64,000 nt of DNA from Acidocella sp. (GTDB lineage Bacteria > Pseudomonadota > Alphaproteobacteria > Acetobacterales > Acetobacteraceae). The notes beneath the pieces were generated by a model, which was not told the origin of the DNA, did no database searches, and saw nothing but the letters and a program-made list of their open reading frames with translations. The stretch's first letter is position 1; every line of letters starts with the position of its first letter. The translations under genes were made by a program, and so were the position numbers. The stretch covers positions 21,873 to 85,872 of the forward strand of contig DAIDEE010000060.1 in the NCBI GenBank assembly GCA_027308685.1, written 5' to 3'. Shown piece after piece: positions 45,038 through 54,304 of this stretch.

Positions 45038-45262
45038 ATGGCAAATCAAAATGGCCCGATCATCGATATGACTCCGGATGGCGCGTTCATCGAACCCACC
45101 AAGCCGAGCTATTTTACCATCCTCGCCCGCTTGGCGGCGTTCGCGGTGTTGCTGTTGGTGGCGGCGGTGACGTTCTGGATGGCGTTGTTTATTGTGCCGG
45201 TGCTTATTATTCTGGGCATCGCCGGTTACGCCCTCTCTCGCACCCAGGTTCGCCGTTTTTAG
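45038..45262 (+). CDS. small single-helix membrane protein
   Basis: 74 residues. Polar N-terminus MANQNGPIIDMTPDGAFIEP, then one long hydrophobic helix region (ILARLAAFAVLLLVAAVTFWMALFIVPVLIILGIAGYAL) that may fold as a hairpin of two helices, and a basic tail SRTQVRRF. I recognise no family. Divergent from the epimerase gene, and its end overlaps sufE by 4 bases. The frame upstream of 45038 has no merit. Confidence 0.65.
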   Translation: MANQNGPIIDMTPDGAFIEPTKPSYFTILARLAAFAVLLLVAAVTFWMALFIVPVLIILGIAGYALSRTQVRRF

Positions 45263-45711
45263 CTCTGGGCTGCCGCGATGGCGTGAATCCGTTCCACCAT
45301 CGCTGCCACGCCGTTGCCACGGTTAGTAGAGAGCGCACCAATTAATCCGAGCTCCTTTAGAAATTGCGCCGGCGTGGCTAGAATTTCAGCTCGGGTGCGA
45401 CCTGAATAAACGCGCAGTACCAGTGCCACCAACCCTGAGACGATGGCCGCATCCGACGCTCCGGCGAAATATAGTTCATCACCCCTCGCCATGGCTGCGA
45501 GCCACACTTGGCTTTGGCACCCCTTCACCCGTAGCGCCTCAGTCTGAAATTCCAGCGGGTAGGAGGGTAATTTGCGGCCCAACTCGATGATGAACTGATA
45601 TCGGTCAAGCCAGTCGTCAAACAAGCCCAATTCCTCACCAATGGCAGCAATGGCATCAGCGGCGGTGGCATCTTCCGGGTTTAGATAAGGAGCTTCAATC
45701 ATGAGTGGCAT
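45259..45711 (-). CDS. sufE: SufE family protein (sulfur transfer for Fe-S assembly)
   Basis: Accepts persulfide sulfur from the cysteine desulfurase SufS. Features: LFDDWLDRYQFIIELGRKLPSYP near residue 29, the catalytic Cys in RVKGCQSQVWL near residue 66, GDELYFAGASDAAIVSGLVAL, and FLKELGLIGALSTNRGNG near the end. Several ATGs (45723, 45711, 45702) are possible with no clear ribosome site. No other suf gene is nearby. Confidence 0.9.
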   Translation of the reverse strand: MPLMIEAPYLNPEDATAADAIAAIGEELGLFDDWLDRYQFIIELGRKLPSYPLEFQTEALRVKGCQSQVWLAAMARGDELYFAGASDAAIVSGLVALVLRVYSGRTRAEILATPAQFLKELGLIGALSTNRGNGVAAMVERIHAIAAAQS

Positions 45712-45763
45712 GTGCGGGCACATACATGAAGCGTCAAGCTACGTGTTTGATGCTAATTTGCGA

Positions 45764-45837
45764 TGGCTGGGGGACCTGGATTCGAACCAAGGCTACCCGG
45801 GTCAGAGCCAGGTGTTCTACCGCTAAACTATCCCCCA
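45764..45837 (-). tRNA. tRNA-Gln (anticodon CTG)
   Basis: On the minus strand: acceptor TGGGGGA / TCCCCCA, D-arm with AGTTTAGCGGTAGAAC, anticodon stem CCTGG / CCGGG with loop CTCTGAC (anticodon CTG), T-arm GGTTCGAATCC, encoded CCA. Length 74. Confidence 0.95.
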
Positions 45838-45984
45838 ACGGTAACGCGTTGCCACGCAGGCGGGTGCGGTAGCACCAGCCGCGGCGCTCGGCAACTGCTG
45901 AGCGCATTTTTAATGCCCAAGCGCCGTTTTGCCGCCATTTGCAACTTGCTCTCAACCACGAAATAGCGCGACTATAGGGTTGAA

Positions 45985-47058
45985 ATGGTTTATTCTTCTG
46001 CTGTTAGCCTTAACCCGTCGAATCGCCGCAGCACGGAGCAACGCCGTGCTGGCCGTCGCCCGGTGTTCGCCGGCATCGACCTCGGCACCAACAATTGCCG
46101 GATGCTGGTTGGCACCCCCAGCGGTTCCGGCTTTCAGGTGCTGGACAGCTTCAGCCGTGTGGTGCGGCTGGGCGAAGGGCTTTACGATACCGGGGAATTA
46201 TCGCCCGTTGCCATGGACCGCGCCATGGCGGCCCTTTCCATCTGCGCTGACCGGGTACGCCGTTGGAGCAATGAAGCAGAGGGTGGTAGAATTGTGCTGC
46301 GCGCCATCGCCACCGAAGCCTGCCGCCAGGCCGAAAATGGCAGCGCCTTCATCCGCCGGGCGCGGGAGGTCACCGGTCTGCCGCTCGAAATCATCGGCCC
46401 GCGTGAGGAAGCCGAACTGGCGGTGGAGAGCTGCGCCTCGCTGATCTGCAAGGCTGGCCGCCGCGCCTTATTGTTCGACATCGGCGGCGGCTCAACTGAA
46501 ATTGCCTGGGTGCGGGTGAATTGTGACGGTTCGCCGCCAGAGTTGATTGGCTATATCTCCCTCCCGGTTGGGGTTGTTACCCTCTCTGAGCGTTGCGCCA
46601 ATGCCTGCTACTCCGAGCACGGGTTCAGCTCCGTGGTGGCCGATGTCGCCAACATGCTGCGTCCGTTCGAGGCTGTGCACCGGATCGGCAAGGAAATAGC
46701 CCAAGGCGGCGTGCTGATGGTGGGCACCAGCGGTACGGTCACCACATTGGCCGGGGTTTCACTGAAGCTGGAGCGTTACCGCCGTGGCCTGATCGACGGT
46801 GTGGCGCTTGAGCGTTGTCAGGTGGACGCAGCACTCAGCGAGGCGCGGGAGCTTGGCCGCGATGGTCTGAGCCGGCACGGCTGCATCGGCGCCGACCGGG
46901 TGGATTTTGTGCTGCCCGGCTGCGCCATATTCGCCGCCATTCACGAGCTTTGGCAGGTGCCCGAGCTGACCGTGGCGGACCGTGGCCTGCGCGAAGGGAT
47001 GCTGATGCGCTTGATGCGTGTTGCCCAACCGGCGAGGCGGGGCTACGGACCGCTATGA
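45985..47058 (+). CDS. Ppx/GppA family phosphatase
   Basis: Exopolyphosphatase or pppGpp phosphohydrolase of the sugar-kinase/actin fold. FAGIDLGTNNCRMLVG near residue 29 (phosphate loop), AIATEACRQAENGSAFIRRA near residue 108, GPREEAELAVES and the second phosphate motif LLFDIGGGSTEIAW near residue 162. At 357 residues it is the short form without the C-terminal HD domain. The 25-residue Arg-rich N-terminus before the fold is unusual. The stop overlaps rlmE (ATGA). Confidence 0.9.
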   Translation: MVYSSAVSLNPSNRRSTEQRRAGRRPVFAGIDLGTNNCRMLVGTPSGSGFQVLDSFSRVVRLGEGLYDTGELSPVAMDRAMAALSICADRVRRWSNEAEGGRIVLRAIATEACRQAENGSAFIRRAREVTGLPLEIIGPREEAELAVESCASLICKAGRRALLFDIGGGSTEIAWVRVNCDGSPPELIGYISLPVGVVTLSERCANACYSEHGFSSVVADVANMLRPFEAVHRIGKEIAQGGVLMVGTSGTVTTLAGVSLKLERYRRGLIDGVALERCQVDAALSEARELGRDGLSRHGCIGADRVDFVLPGCAIFAAIHELWQVPELTVADRGLREGMLMRLMRVAQPARRGYGPL

Positions 47059-47726
47059 CCGAAGAGAATATAGTACCGCCGCGCCGTGAGGCGGTGCGGC
47101 TTAAAAACGCACGCAAACTCGCCCCCTCCTCGCAACGCTGGCTCTCGCGCCAACTCAACGACCCCTATGTGCAAGCCGCCAAAACCCAGGGCTTCCGCTC
47201 GCGCGCCGCGTTCAAGCTGCTGGAATTGGACGATAAATACCAACTCATCACCAAAGGTGCGCGCGTGGTGGATTTAGGCGCTGCCCCTGGCGGCTGGAGC
47301 CAGGTGGCGCTGGCGCGGGGGGCTGCCAAAGTGGTGGGGATCGATTTGCTCCCCATTATCCCGGTGGCGGGGGCGGATTTGATCGAGGGGGATTTCATGG
47401 CCGAGGGCATGGAAGCCCGGCTGATCGAACTGCTCGGCGGCCCGGCTGATTTGGTGCTATCGGACATGGCGCCCAACACCACTGGCCATGTGGCCACCGA
47501 CCATATCCGTATCATGGCGCTGGCTGACATGGCGCTGGCCTTTGCGGTGGAGGTGCTGGTGCCGGGTGGCGCGTTTGTGGCGAAGCTGTTTCAGGGCGGC
47601 GCCCAGCGCGACATGCTGAACACCTTAAAACTGCGCTTCCGCACCGTGCGCCACGCCAAACCACCGGCGAGCCGCAAGGACTCCAAGGAGATGTATGTGG
47701 TGGCCACGGGGTTCAGGCCGGAGTGA
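47055..47726 (+). CDS. rlmE: 23S rRNA (uridine-2'-O)-methyltransferase RlmE
   Basis: FtsJ-type SAM methyltransferase of U2552. SQRWLSRQLNDPYVQAAKTQGFRSRAAFKLLELDDKY holds the catalytic Lys region, VVDLGAAPGGWSQVA near residue 75 binds SAM, and VLSDMAPNTTGH and FVAKLFQGG carry the catalytic Asp and second Lys. 223 residues. The ATG at 47055 overlaps the ppx stop. Confidence 0.94.
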   Translation: MTEENIVPPRREAVRLKNARKLAPSSQRWLSRQLNDPYVQAAKTQGFRSRAAFKLLELDDKYQLITKGARVVDLGAAPGGWSQVALARGAAKVVGIDLLPIIPVAGADLIEGDFMAEGMEARLIELLGGPADLVLSDMAPNTTGHVATDHIRIMALADMALAFAVEVLVPGGAFVAKLFQGGAQRDMLNTLKLRFRTVRHAKPPASRKDSKEMYVVATGFRPE

Positions 47727-47826
47727 GCTTGCGCCACATCCACCATTCTCACGGTCATCCGAAGCAGCTATTGATTTTTTTGTGGTTACAAGTCTGTAAT
47801 CCATAAGCAAATTTTTGGATAAATTC

Positions 47827-50256
47827 ATGGCGACTTTGGCGACTGCGGAACAAACTTCTTTGGTTATCGATGCGGCTGACCCTGTGCGGCTTGCAGCTTC
47901 GCTGGTGGCTCATGTTTCCTATGTTGGCGATGTTCGCAATAATGGTCTCATTGGTGGCCTCCCATCCGACCCGATGCGGACCATTGAGGGTTTCAGCATC
48001 GAAGTTGATCAGGAATCGCCGTATCAACTCGAATATATGATTATCACGCTTGATGGCGAATTGAGCGGCTGGGTGAAGCCAGGCGTGTTTGTTGGCAGCC
48101 GCAGCAAAAATGGCAAAATCCGCGCGTTTGGCGCCCGCATCGTCGGGCGGCATGAGCCACCTCTGGAATGCTTATGCGTCGGGCGTTTTGCTGGGTCGGA
48201 CGCATTGGTTGAAGGCATAGATGATAATCTCTGCGAGAGTCCTGACGGCACGCCGTTAATTGCGATGCAGATCGTCATCCGCGAAGCGACAACCTACAAG
48301 GGCCGCGCGCTCCCCGACCGGGCGGTGGTTTTTGGCCACAGTCACGCGCGGATTTTATGGGATGCTCAATTCCAGCCGCTTGATTTACCGGTTGCGCTAA
48401 AATGCGGCTTTGTTGAAATGGCCGGTAAATATATTCCATTCTCGACAGTGGAAAACGGCGTTGAAACCTACCACGCCGAGTTCATGTTTGATTTGGAAGC
48501 AGCGGTTGCAGCGCACAGGCCTGCAATATTGCTGGCAATGTTCAGCGGCCTGGAAATTATGTACACGGTTGGAGCGTACGGATTAAAACCGTTCGATATC
48601 CTACTGGACGGCGGTGATATGCCGTATCCGTGTGTGCTGCCGCCGGCACCGTTACCAGGGCATGAGTTGATTCCTGCCCGGGCCATCTACCTCAGTTATG
48701 AAGAAGTCATGCGCCCTTGGATTAGGGCGCTGCCTTTATTTCATCGGCGTTTTGGGCTGCCGGTTATTATGTTGTGCCCCCCACCGCCGATCAGCGATAA
48801 TGAGGCTTATATCAGGCATATGCCTGAAGAAATTCGCCAGGATATGCTTCGCTCAATGCCGCCGCCCGGAATGCGTTATCGGGCGTGGATAATATGGTGG
48901 CGTGTCGTGAAGAATTTATGCGCGGAATACGGCATCCACTTCCTTTCGCCACCATCTGAAACCATCGACCCCAAAGACGGTGGGTTGGCTGCGCCGTATC
49001 ATGGTGATGGGCTGCACGCCAACCATTTGTATGGCGCTGCTCAGATAAGACTGGTGGAAGCCTTTTTGCGCGGTGATCATTTCCCCGCGGAAGCCCGCCC
49101 GGCGGCAAAAATCATCAGTAAGTCTGCAAACCCGTATGCCTCATTGCCGGATGAAAACTTCTGGCGTCAATCGATCAGCAACCGGCCGATGAACGCGGTG
49201 GACCCGGTGGTGAGAGGCAAATTCCAGATCACGCCGCAGGACCGGATTGCCACCGCCGGCAGCTGTTTTGCCCAGCATATTGCAAAGCATTTAAAGCATA
49301 GCGGTTTTACCTATTACGTCTCTGAGACCCATCATCCGGTTCTACCGCATCATGTGGCTGAGCAGATGGGGTATGGGATGTTTACGGCGCGGTACGGCAA
49401 TGTTTATACGGCCCGCCAATGGCGGCAATTGCTGGAGCGGGCTTACGGCGCGTTTCATCCGCTTGATGATGTTTGGCCGCATAAGGGGGGCTTTGTTGAT
49501 GCCTTCCGTCCACGAATTGAAATGCAGCCCTTCGCGCTGGAAGCCGAGGTCAAGCAGGTGCGCGAGCGCCATTTTGAAGCGGTGCGCGATGCCGTTGAGA
49601 CCGCAGATTATTTTGTGTTTACCCTAGGGCTTACCGAAGCCTGGGTATCAAAGCTCGATGGCGCGGTTTACCCTATTTGTCCTGGCGTTGCGGGTGGGGT
49701 TTTTGATGACACCCGCTATGAATTCCGCAATTTTTCAGTCTCCGAGGTGGTGGCGGATTTGCAGGCAGTTTATGCAATTTTACATGCCCGTAATCCTAAA
49801 ACCCGGATCATTCTCACGGTATCGCCGGTGCCTTTGGTGGCAACATACGAGCCGCGCAGTGTTTTAACCTCCACCATTTGCTCAAAATCGATTTTACGGG
49901 CTGCGGCTGATGAAATGGAGCGGGCTTATCCGGAAGCGGTTGCCTATTTCCCGTCGTATGAAATCATCACAGGCCCGCATGCTGGTAATTTGTATTTTGA
50001 AGCAGACCGCCGGGAGGTAACTCAGGCCGGTGTGGACCATGTGATGCGGTTATTTATGCGGCATTTTACAAGATGGGTTGTCAAGGATGAGGTTCCCTCG
50101 GGTTCATTGCCCACCACGCCATCCCCGCCGTCGCCGACCTCTTCGTCCGCATCGCGCCCGGTGACGATGGATGATGTCAAACGGCAGGTAGCCGTGATCT
50201 GTGATGAAGAAGTGATGGATCAGGCAAGAAACGCAATGCTCAGTGGAGACGATTAG
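47827..50256 (+). CDS. three-module protein: ChW-like triple repeat + SGNH-like + GSCFA domain
   Basis: 809 residues, not matched to a named protein. Residues 24-150 hold three repeat units (ASLVAHVSYVGDV..., YQLEYMIITLDGELSGWVKPG..., LECLCVGRFAGSD...) resembling ChW hydrophobic-W repeats and homologous to the C-terminus of the protein encoded at 51084-52475. Residues about 165-410 look like an SGNH-hydrolase region (FGHSHARIL; Asp/His-like YHGDGLHANHLY). From residue 478, AGSCFAQHIAKHL starts the GSCFA domain, itself SGNH-related. A Ser/Pro/Thr linker near 756-778 precedes a short helical tail. ATG at 47827 is used (GGATA upstream); the longer frame starts with TTG. Likely glycan O-acyl chemistry (inference). 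Confidence 0.75.
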   Translation: MATLATAEQTSLVIDAADPVRLAASLVAHVSYVGDVRNNGLIGGLPSDPMRTIEGFSIEVDQESPYQLEYMIITLDGELSGWVKPGVFVGSRSKNGKIRAFGARIVGRHEPPLECLCVGRFAGSDALVEGIDDNLCESPDGTPLIAMQIVIREATTYKGRALPDRAVVFGHSHARILWDAQFQPLDLPVALKCGFVEMAGKYIPFSTVENGVETYHAEFMFDLEAAVAAHRPAILLAMFSGLEIMYTVGAYGLKPFDILLDGGDMPYPCVLPPAPLPGHELIPARAIYLSYEEVMRPWIRALPLFHRRFGLPVIMLCPPPPISDNEAYIRHMPEEIRQDMLRSMPPPGMRYRAWIIWWRVVKNLCAEYGIHFLSPPSETIDPKDGGLAAPYHGDGLHANHLYGAAQIRLVEAFLRGDHFPAEARPAAKIISKSANPYASLPDENFWRQSISNRPMNAVDPVVRGKFQITPQDRIATAGSCFAQHIAKHLKHSGFTYYVSETHHPVLPHHVAEQMGYGMFTARYGNVYTARQWRQLLERAYGAFHPLDDVWPHKGGFVDAFRPRIEMQPFALEAEVKQVRERHFEAVRDAVETADYFVFTLGLTEAWVSKLDGAVYPICPGVAGGVFDDTRYEFRNFSVSEVVADLQAVYAILHARNPKTRIILTVSPVPLVATYEPRSVLTSTICSKSILRAAADEMERAYPEAVAYFPSYEIITGPHAGNLYFEADRREVTQAGVDHVMRLFMRHFTRWVVKDEVPSGSLPTTPSPPSPTSSSASRPVTMDDVKRQVAVICDEEVMDQARNAMLSGDD

Positions 50257-50342
50257 ACCATTGGTTGTCTCTTGTCTGGAACTATCGGGCGCAATACTAT
50301 AGTCATTAGTCCCCAGAAGCCTCCTGGCTGAAAGATTTCTAA

Positions 50343-50975
50343 GTGATTGATAACGCTCCGACTTTAGATCAAATAGGGCTTGAATTTAATACCGACAAAG
50401 CGTCCTCGACGCATGGCTATCTTGCTATCTATGAACGCTTCTTCGATAAATTACGTTATCAGAAAATAATAATACTCGAAATCGGGGTTTTTGATGGCGC
50501 GTCGTTACGGACTTGGGAAAAATATTTTCCGAATGCTAAAATCGTGGGTGCGGATATTGACCCTTCAGCAACTCGGTTTGCCACTGATAGAATCAAAATA
50601 GAAATTTTAGATCAGTCAAACATTCAAAATTTAGTGGATGTCGGGGTAAAACATGGTCCTTTTGATATTATCATCGAGGATGGATCACATTTATGGGAGC
50701 ATCAAACGATAACTCTTAAAACTTTGTTCCCATTTGTCAAAAAAAGTGGAATTTATATTTGTGAAGATTTGCAAACAAATTATGGGATTCATATCCCTGA
50801 GTATCGTGGTGTTGCGAGCCTGTCTTGCGTTGAATATCTAAAGAAAATTGTTGATTTACGTGTTGGCGATGAGATCATAAATATTGCGCTGGAGGAAGAT
50901 GCGTTCCTCCGCACTTATGGAAGATATATTAGTTTGATTACGTTTTTTCGACATGCGTGTATGATTGAAAAATAA
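50343..50975 (+). CDS. class I SAM-dependent methyltransferase
   Basis: 210 residues. N-terminal LEFNTDKASSTHGYLAIYERFFDKL, then SAM motif ILEIGVFDGASLRTWEKYFPNAKIVGADIDP near residue 45 and motif II FDIIIEDGSHLWEHQ near residue 105. This resembles sugar- or macrolide-type methyltransferases with an N-terminal 'TDK...HxY' signature. Start is GTG without a good ribosome site. The gene is markedly A+T-rich against its surroundings, suggesting transfer. The acceptor is unknown. Confidence 0.78.
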   Translation: MIDNAPTLDQIGLEFNTDKASSTHGYLAIYERFFDKLRYQKIIILEIGVFDGASLRTWEKYFPNAKIVGADIDPSATRFATDRIKIEILDQSNIQNLVDVGVKHGPFDIIIEDGSHLWEHQTITLKTLFPFVKKSGIYICEDLQTNYGIHIPEYRGVASLSCVEYLKKIVDLRVGDEIINIALEEDAFLRTYGRYISLITFFRHACMIEK

Positions 50976-51083
50976 GAAATAAAAATGAGTTCCCCCTCTG
51001 AAAATCAAAGATTGATCAAGCTGCCTGGCACTCGAAAGATGATTGTTGATATTCACATATATGGTACTATAGGTTAGATAAAA

Positions 51084-52475
51084 ATGCAATTACGTTCGAT
51101 TGGATTTCCGTATTGTGATGGAGGCATTACTAATCAAAAAATCGCAATTTTAAATTTATTTCTTGCGGTCAAAAGGCAGAATATTCAGATCGTTTTGCCA
51201 AAAATTCTCAATATTGATCATGTAAATGCTAATAACTTCACTCGTGATTTCGGCGATGTTTTTGACATTCAAGCTTTGCAGAATTTTTGTGAAATGCAAA
51301 AAATAAAATTAGCTTCTGGTGAATACGAAGACGTGACTGGTTTTTTGGCTTTTACTTTCGGTTCGATCAATATTGAAAATTTCGCGTTGGCTGGTCGGTT
51401 AACTCATTACAGTTTCACGGCCGAGTTCTTGCGCTCATTGCGCCCCAACATTTTAAAAACGAATACGTTCTTATTGCTTAAAGATAAGGTCTATAAGCAG
51501 ACAAAAGTTGATGGTGTCATCCAGTTGCGAATTGAAAAAGACTGGATTAAATATTCCCGTGATATTGGAAATTTTGGTGAGACGGACGAGTATTTACCCA
51601 CTTTTCAAAGAATTATGGAAAAAATCCGCAATAGTTTTCCAAAAAATTTATCTAAGCTTTATGTCGTGTGCGACGAAAAAGCTCTCTCAGTGCACAAAAA
51701 TGAGATACGAGAACAAGTCCTTGAAGAGTTTGGTTTTCAATTATTTTGGAAGAGCGATTTTATTCCGCCTGTAGAACTAGAGAATTTTTCGAATATAGAG
51801 TTATCCTTAATAGATTTCGAAATTGCAAAATTAAGTAGTGTATTTATTGGTCTTACAACATCGACATTCTCAAATTTTATTACTTTAGAGAGATATTTTG
51901 CCAAGCGATCTTCTGTCGATAATCACTATATTTATAATGCACCGGGAGATTTTTTAAGTCGACGTTTTGATAATGGAACTTTTACAAAAGTTGATCTAGC
52001 GACGACCCGAAGTCAGGGGGATGAATTTTTATTCAAAACAGATCTATCTCATTCTGAAATTTTAGGCTCATTGACAACGCATATTGGATATTTTGGTGAC
52101 TTTTCTTCTTATGGTCTTTTATATTCTGGATATAGTCTCGATCGTAAACACCTAATTCAAGGTTTTATGATTGAGCTTTATCCGAATCAAAAAATTCAAC
52201 TGGAATATTGCTCGTCAAGTGAGGTTGGAGTTTGGACTGACTGGGTTCAGGAAGGGACCTTTTCAGGTTCCAGGGGAATGGCTAAAGACCTTATTGGCTA
52301 TGCCGTTCGTGTGGTAAAAGGTTTACCGGATGATTGTGAAATTTTGGCTTTTGGCAAATTTCTTGATGACGATAATATCATCGAAGTTACGAACGGTTTG
52401 CCATGCGTCGGCTCAAACAATACGCCTCTCGCTGCTATGCAGATTAAGGTCCGTCGAAAAAAATCGTCTTACTAA
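51084..52475 (+). CDS. O-fucosyltransferase-like protein with C-terminal ChW-like triple repeat
   Basis: 463 residues, A+T-rich gene. The N-terminal start GFPYCDGGITNQKIAILNLFLAVKRQNIQIVLPKI and the late FIGLTTSTFSNFITLERYF recall the GT-B O-fucosyltransferase-like fold (G-G-x-x-NQ, then STFS). From about residue 325 the three ChW-like units (GSLTTHIGYFGDF..., LEYCSSSEVGVWTDWVQEG..., CEILAFGKFLDDD...) match those at the N-terminus of the GSCFA protein in order and spacing. The donor sugar is unknown; the fold call is tentative, the repeat is clear. Confidence 0.65.
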   Translation: MQLRSIGFPYCDGGITNQKIAILNLFLAVKRQNIQIVLPKILNIDHVNANNFTRDFGDVFDIQALQNFCEMQKIKLASGEYEDVTGFLAFTFGSINIENFALAGRLTHYSFTAEFLRSLRPNILKTNTFLLLKDKVYKQTKVDGVIQLRIEKDWIKYSRDIGNFGETDEYLPTFQRIMEKIRNSFPKNLSKLYVVCDEKALSVHKNEIREQVLEEFGFQLFWKSDFIPPVELENFSNIELSLIDFEIAKLSSVFIGLTTSTFSNFITLERYFAKRSSVDNHYIYNAPGDFLSRRFDNGTFTKVDLATTRSQGDEFLFKTDLSHSEILGSLTTHIGYFGDFSSYGLLYSGYSLDRKHLIQGFMIELYPNQKIQLEYCSSSEVGVWTDWVQEGTFSGSRGMAKDLIGYAVRVVKGLPDDCEILAFGKFLDDDNIIEVTNGLPCVGSNNTPLAAMQIKVRRKKSSY

Positions 52476-52486
52476 GATTGTGGCCT

Positions 52487-53452
52487 TTAAATTTTCATTT
52501 TCTTCGTCCCCAGCACCCCCTCAAAATACTTAATTGTCTTCCCCAGCCCCTCATCCAGCCCCACCACCGGCGCCCAGCCCAGCAGCGCTTTGGCCTTGGA
52601 AATATCCGGGCAGCGCTGCATGGGGTCGTCGATGGGCAGGGGGCGGAAGATCAGTTTGGATTTGGCGCCCGTTAGCGCAACCACCCGCTCGGCCAGTTGC
52701 AGCATCGGCAGTTCCACCGGGTTGCCTAGGTTGACCGGGCCGGTGATGTCATCGTCGGTTGCCATCAGCCGCACAAAGCCCTCGATCAGATCATCCACAT
52801 AGCAAAAGGCGCGGGTCTGCATGCCGTCGCCGAAGATGGTGATATCCTCACCGCGCAGCGCCTGCACGATGAAGTTGGAAACCACCCGGCCGTCGTTAGG
52901 GTGCATGCGCGGGCCGTAGGTGTTGAAAATTCGCGCCACTTTGATGCGCAAATTATGCTGGCGGCGGTAGTCAAAAAACAGCGTCTCGGCGCAGCGCTTG
53001 CCCTCATCGTAGCAGGCGCGCGGGCCAATGGGGTTCACACTGCCGCGGTACGCCTCGGGCTGCGGGTGCACGGTGGGGTCGCCATATACTTCCGAGGTGG
53101 AAGCCTGGAACACCTTGGCCTTCACCCGCTTGGCCAGGCCCAGCATGTTGATAGCGCCCACCACGCTCACCTTGGTGGTCTGCACCGGGTCGAACTGATA
53201 ATGCACCGGCGAGGCCGGGCAGGCGAGGTTATAAATCTCGTCCACCTCAACATACAGCGGGAAGGTGACGTCGTGGCGCATGATCTCGAAGCTGGGGTGG
53301 TTCAGCAAATGCGCCACATTGTCGCGCCGGCCCGTGAAGTAATTATCCACGGCCAGCACGTCGTGCCCCGCCGCCAGCAGCTTTTCGCAGAGGTGAGAGC
53401 CAAGGAAGCCGGCACCACCGGTGACAAGAATACGCTTTTTTGTGTAACTCAA
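52487..53452 (-). CDS. UDP-glucuronic acid decarboxylase (UXS-like SDR)
   Basis: Would convert UDP-glucuronate to UDP-xylose. [20 protein letters not shown] near residue 8; [21 protein letters not shown] near residue 73 and [35 protein letters not shown] (catalytic Tyr/Lys) are diagnostic of [23 protein letters not shown] follows. The start is a TTG with AGGAAGG 8 bases upstream; no ATG fits. High G+C, unlike its A+T-rich neighbours, and opposite in direction. Feeds a xylose-containing surface glycan (inference). Confidence 0.92.
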   Translation of the reverse strand: MSYTKKRILVTGGAGFLGSHLCEKLLAAGHDVLAVDNYFTGRRDNVAHLLNHPSFEIMRHDVTFPLYVEVDEIYNLACPASPVHYQFDPVQTTKVSVVGAINMLGLAKRVKAKVFQASTSEVYGDPTVHPQPEAYRGSVNPIGPRACYDEGKRCAETLFFDYRRQHNLRIKVARIFNTYGPRMHPNDGRVVSNFIVQALRGEDITIFGDGMQTRAFCYVDDLIEGFVRLMATDDDITGPVNLGNPVELPMLQLAERVVALTGAKSKLIFRPLPIDDPMQRCPDISKAKALLGWAPVVGLDEGLGKTIKYFEGVLGTKKMKI

Positions 53453-53504
53453 TGCATGGGCCTTCCTGTGTTGCCGCCCTGCCTAACATGAAAAGGAAAT
53501 CTTT

Positions 53505-54248
53505 ATGAAATCAGTTCTGATCACCGGCGCCAGCCGCGGCATCGGCCGCGCCACCGCTCTACTGGCGGGCGGCAAAGGCTGGTCGGTGGGGGTGAATTAC
53601 ACCGCCAACCTTGCCGCGGCCGAGGCAACGGCAGCCGCCGTGCGAGCGGCTGGCGGGCAGGCGGTGGTTGTAAAAGGCGATGTTTCGGTTGAGGCGGATG
53701 TGGTGGCGATGTTCGATGCCACGGCGGCGGCCTTTGGCGGCATTGACGCGGTGGTGATTAACGCCGGCATTATCGCGCCGAGCCTGCCGTTAGCTGAAAT
53801 GTCCGCCGAGCGGCTGCGCCGGATGTTCGACACCAACATTCTGGGGGCGTATTTCGTGGCGCGCGAGGCTGCCCGCCGGATGCCGCTGGATAAGGGCGGG
53901 CGCGGGGGTTCAGTGGTTTTATTGTCCTCAATCGCCGCCAAACTCGGCTCGCCGTTTGATTTTGTGGATTATGCGGGGTCCAAAGGTGCAGTTGATAGCC
54001 TGACCGTGGGCTTGGCCAAGGAATTGGGCAAGCAGGGTGTGAGGGTAAACGCCATTCGCCCAGGTTTAATCGACACCGAAATTCAGGCGGTTTCCGGCGA
54101 CCCGGAGCGCGCCACCCGGCTAGGCCCCAGCACCCCCATCGGGCGGGCCGGCCAGCCGGAGGAAATCGCCGAGGCGATCATGTTTTTGCTCAGTGACGCG
54201 GCTTCATATATTACGGGAGCGATATTGGATGTCTCTGGCGGGCGGTAG
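53505..54248 (+). CDS. SDR-family oxidoreductase
   Basis: Classical short-chain dehydrogenase, 247 residues. LITGASRGIGRATALLA near residue 4 (cofactor), NAGI near residue 87, catalytic Ser in VLLSSIAAKLGSP and YAGSKGAVDSL (Tyr-x-x-x-Lys) near residue 155, C-terminal LDVSGG. It resembles glucose-1-dehydrogenase/FabG-like enzymes; the substrate is not assignable. AAGGAAA precedes the start. Divergent from the UXS gene. Confidence 0.88.
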   Translation: MKSVLITGASRGIGRATALLAGGKGWSVGVNYTANLAAAEATAAAVRAAGGQAVVVKGDVSVEADVVAMFDATAAAFGGIDAVVINAGIIAPSLPLAEMSAERLRRMFDTNILGAYFVAREAARRMPLDKGGRGGSVVLLSSIAAKLGSPFDFVDYAGSKGAVDSLTVGLAKELGKQGVRVNAIRPGLIDTEIQAVSGDPERATRLGPSTPIGRAGQPEEIAEAIMFLLSDAASYITGAILDVSGGR

Positions 54249-54304
54249 TGTGGTTATTATTCTAACGTATATCGCCATACCGCATTTTGGCGAGGGTTTT
54301 CAAA

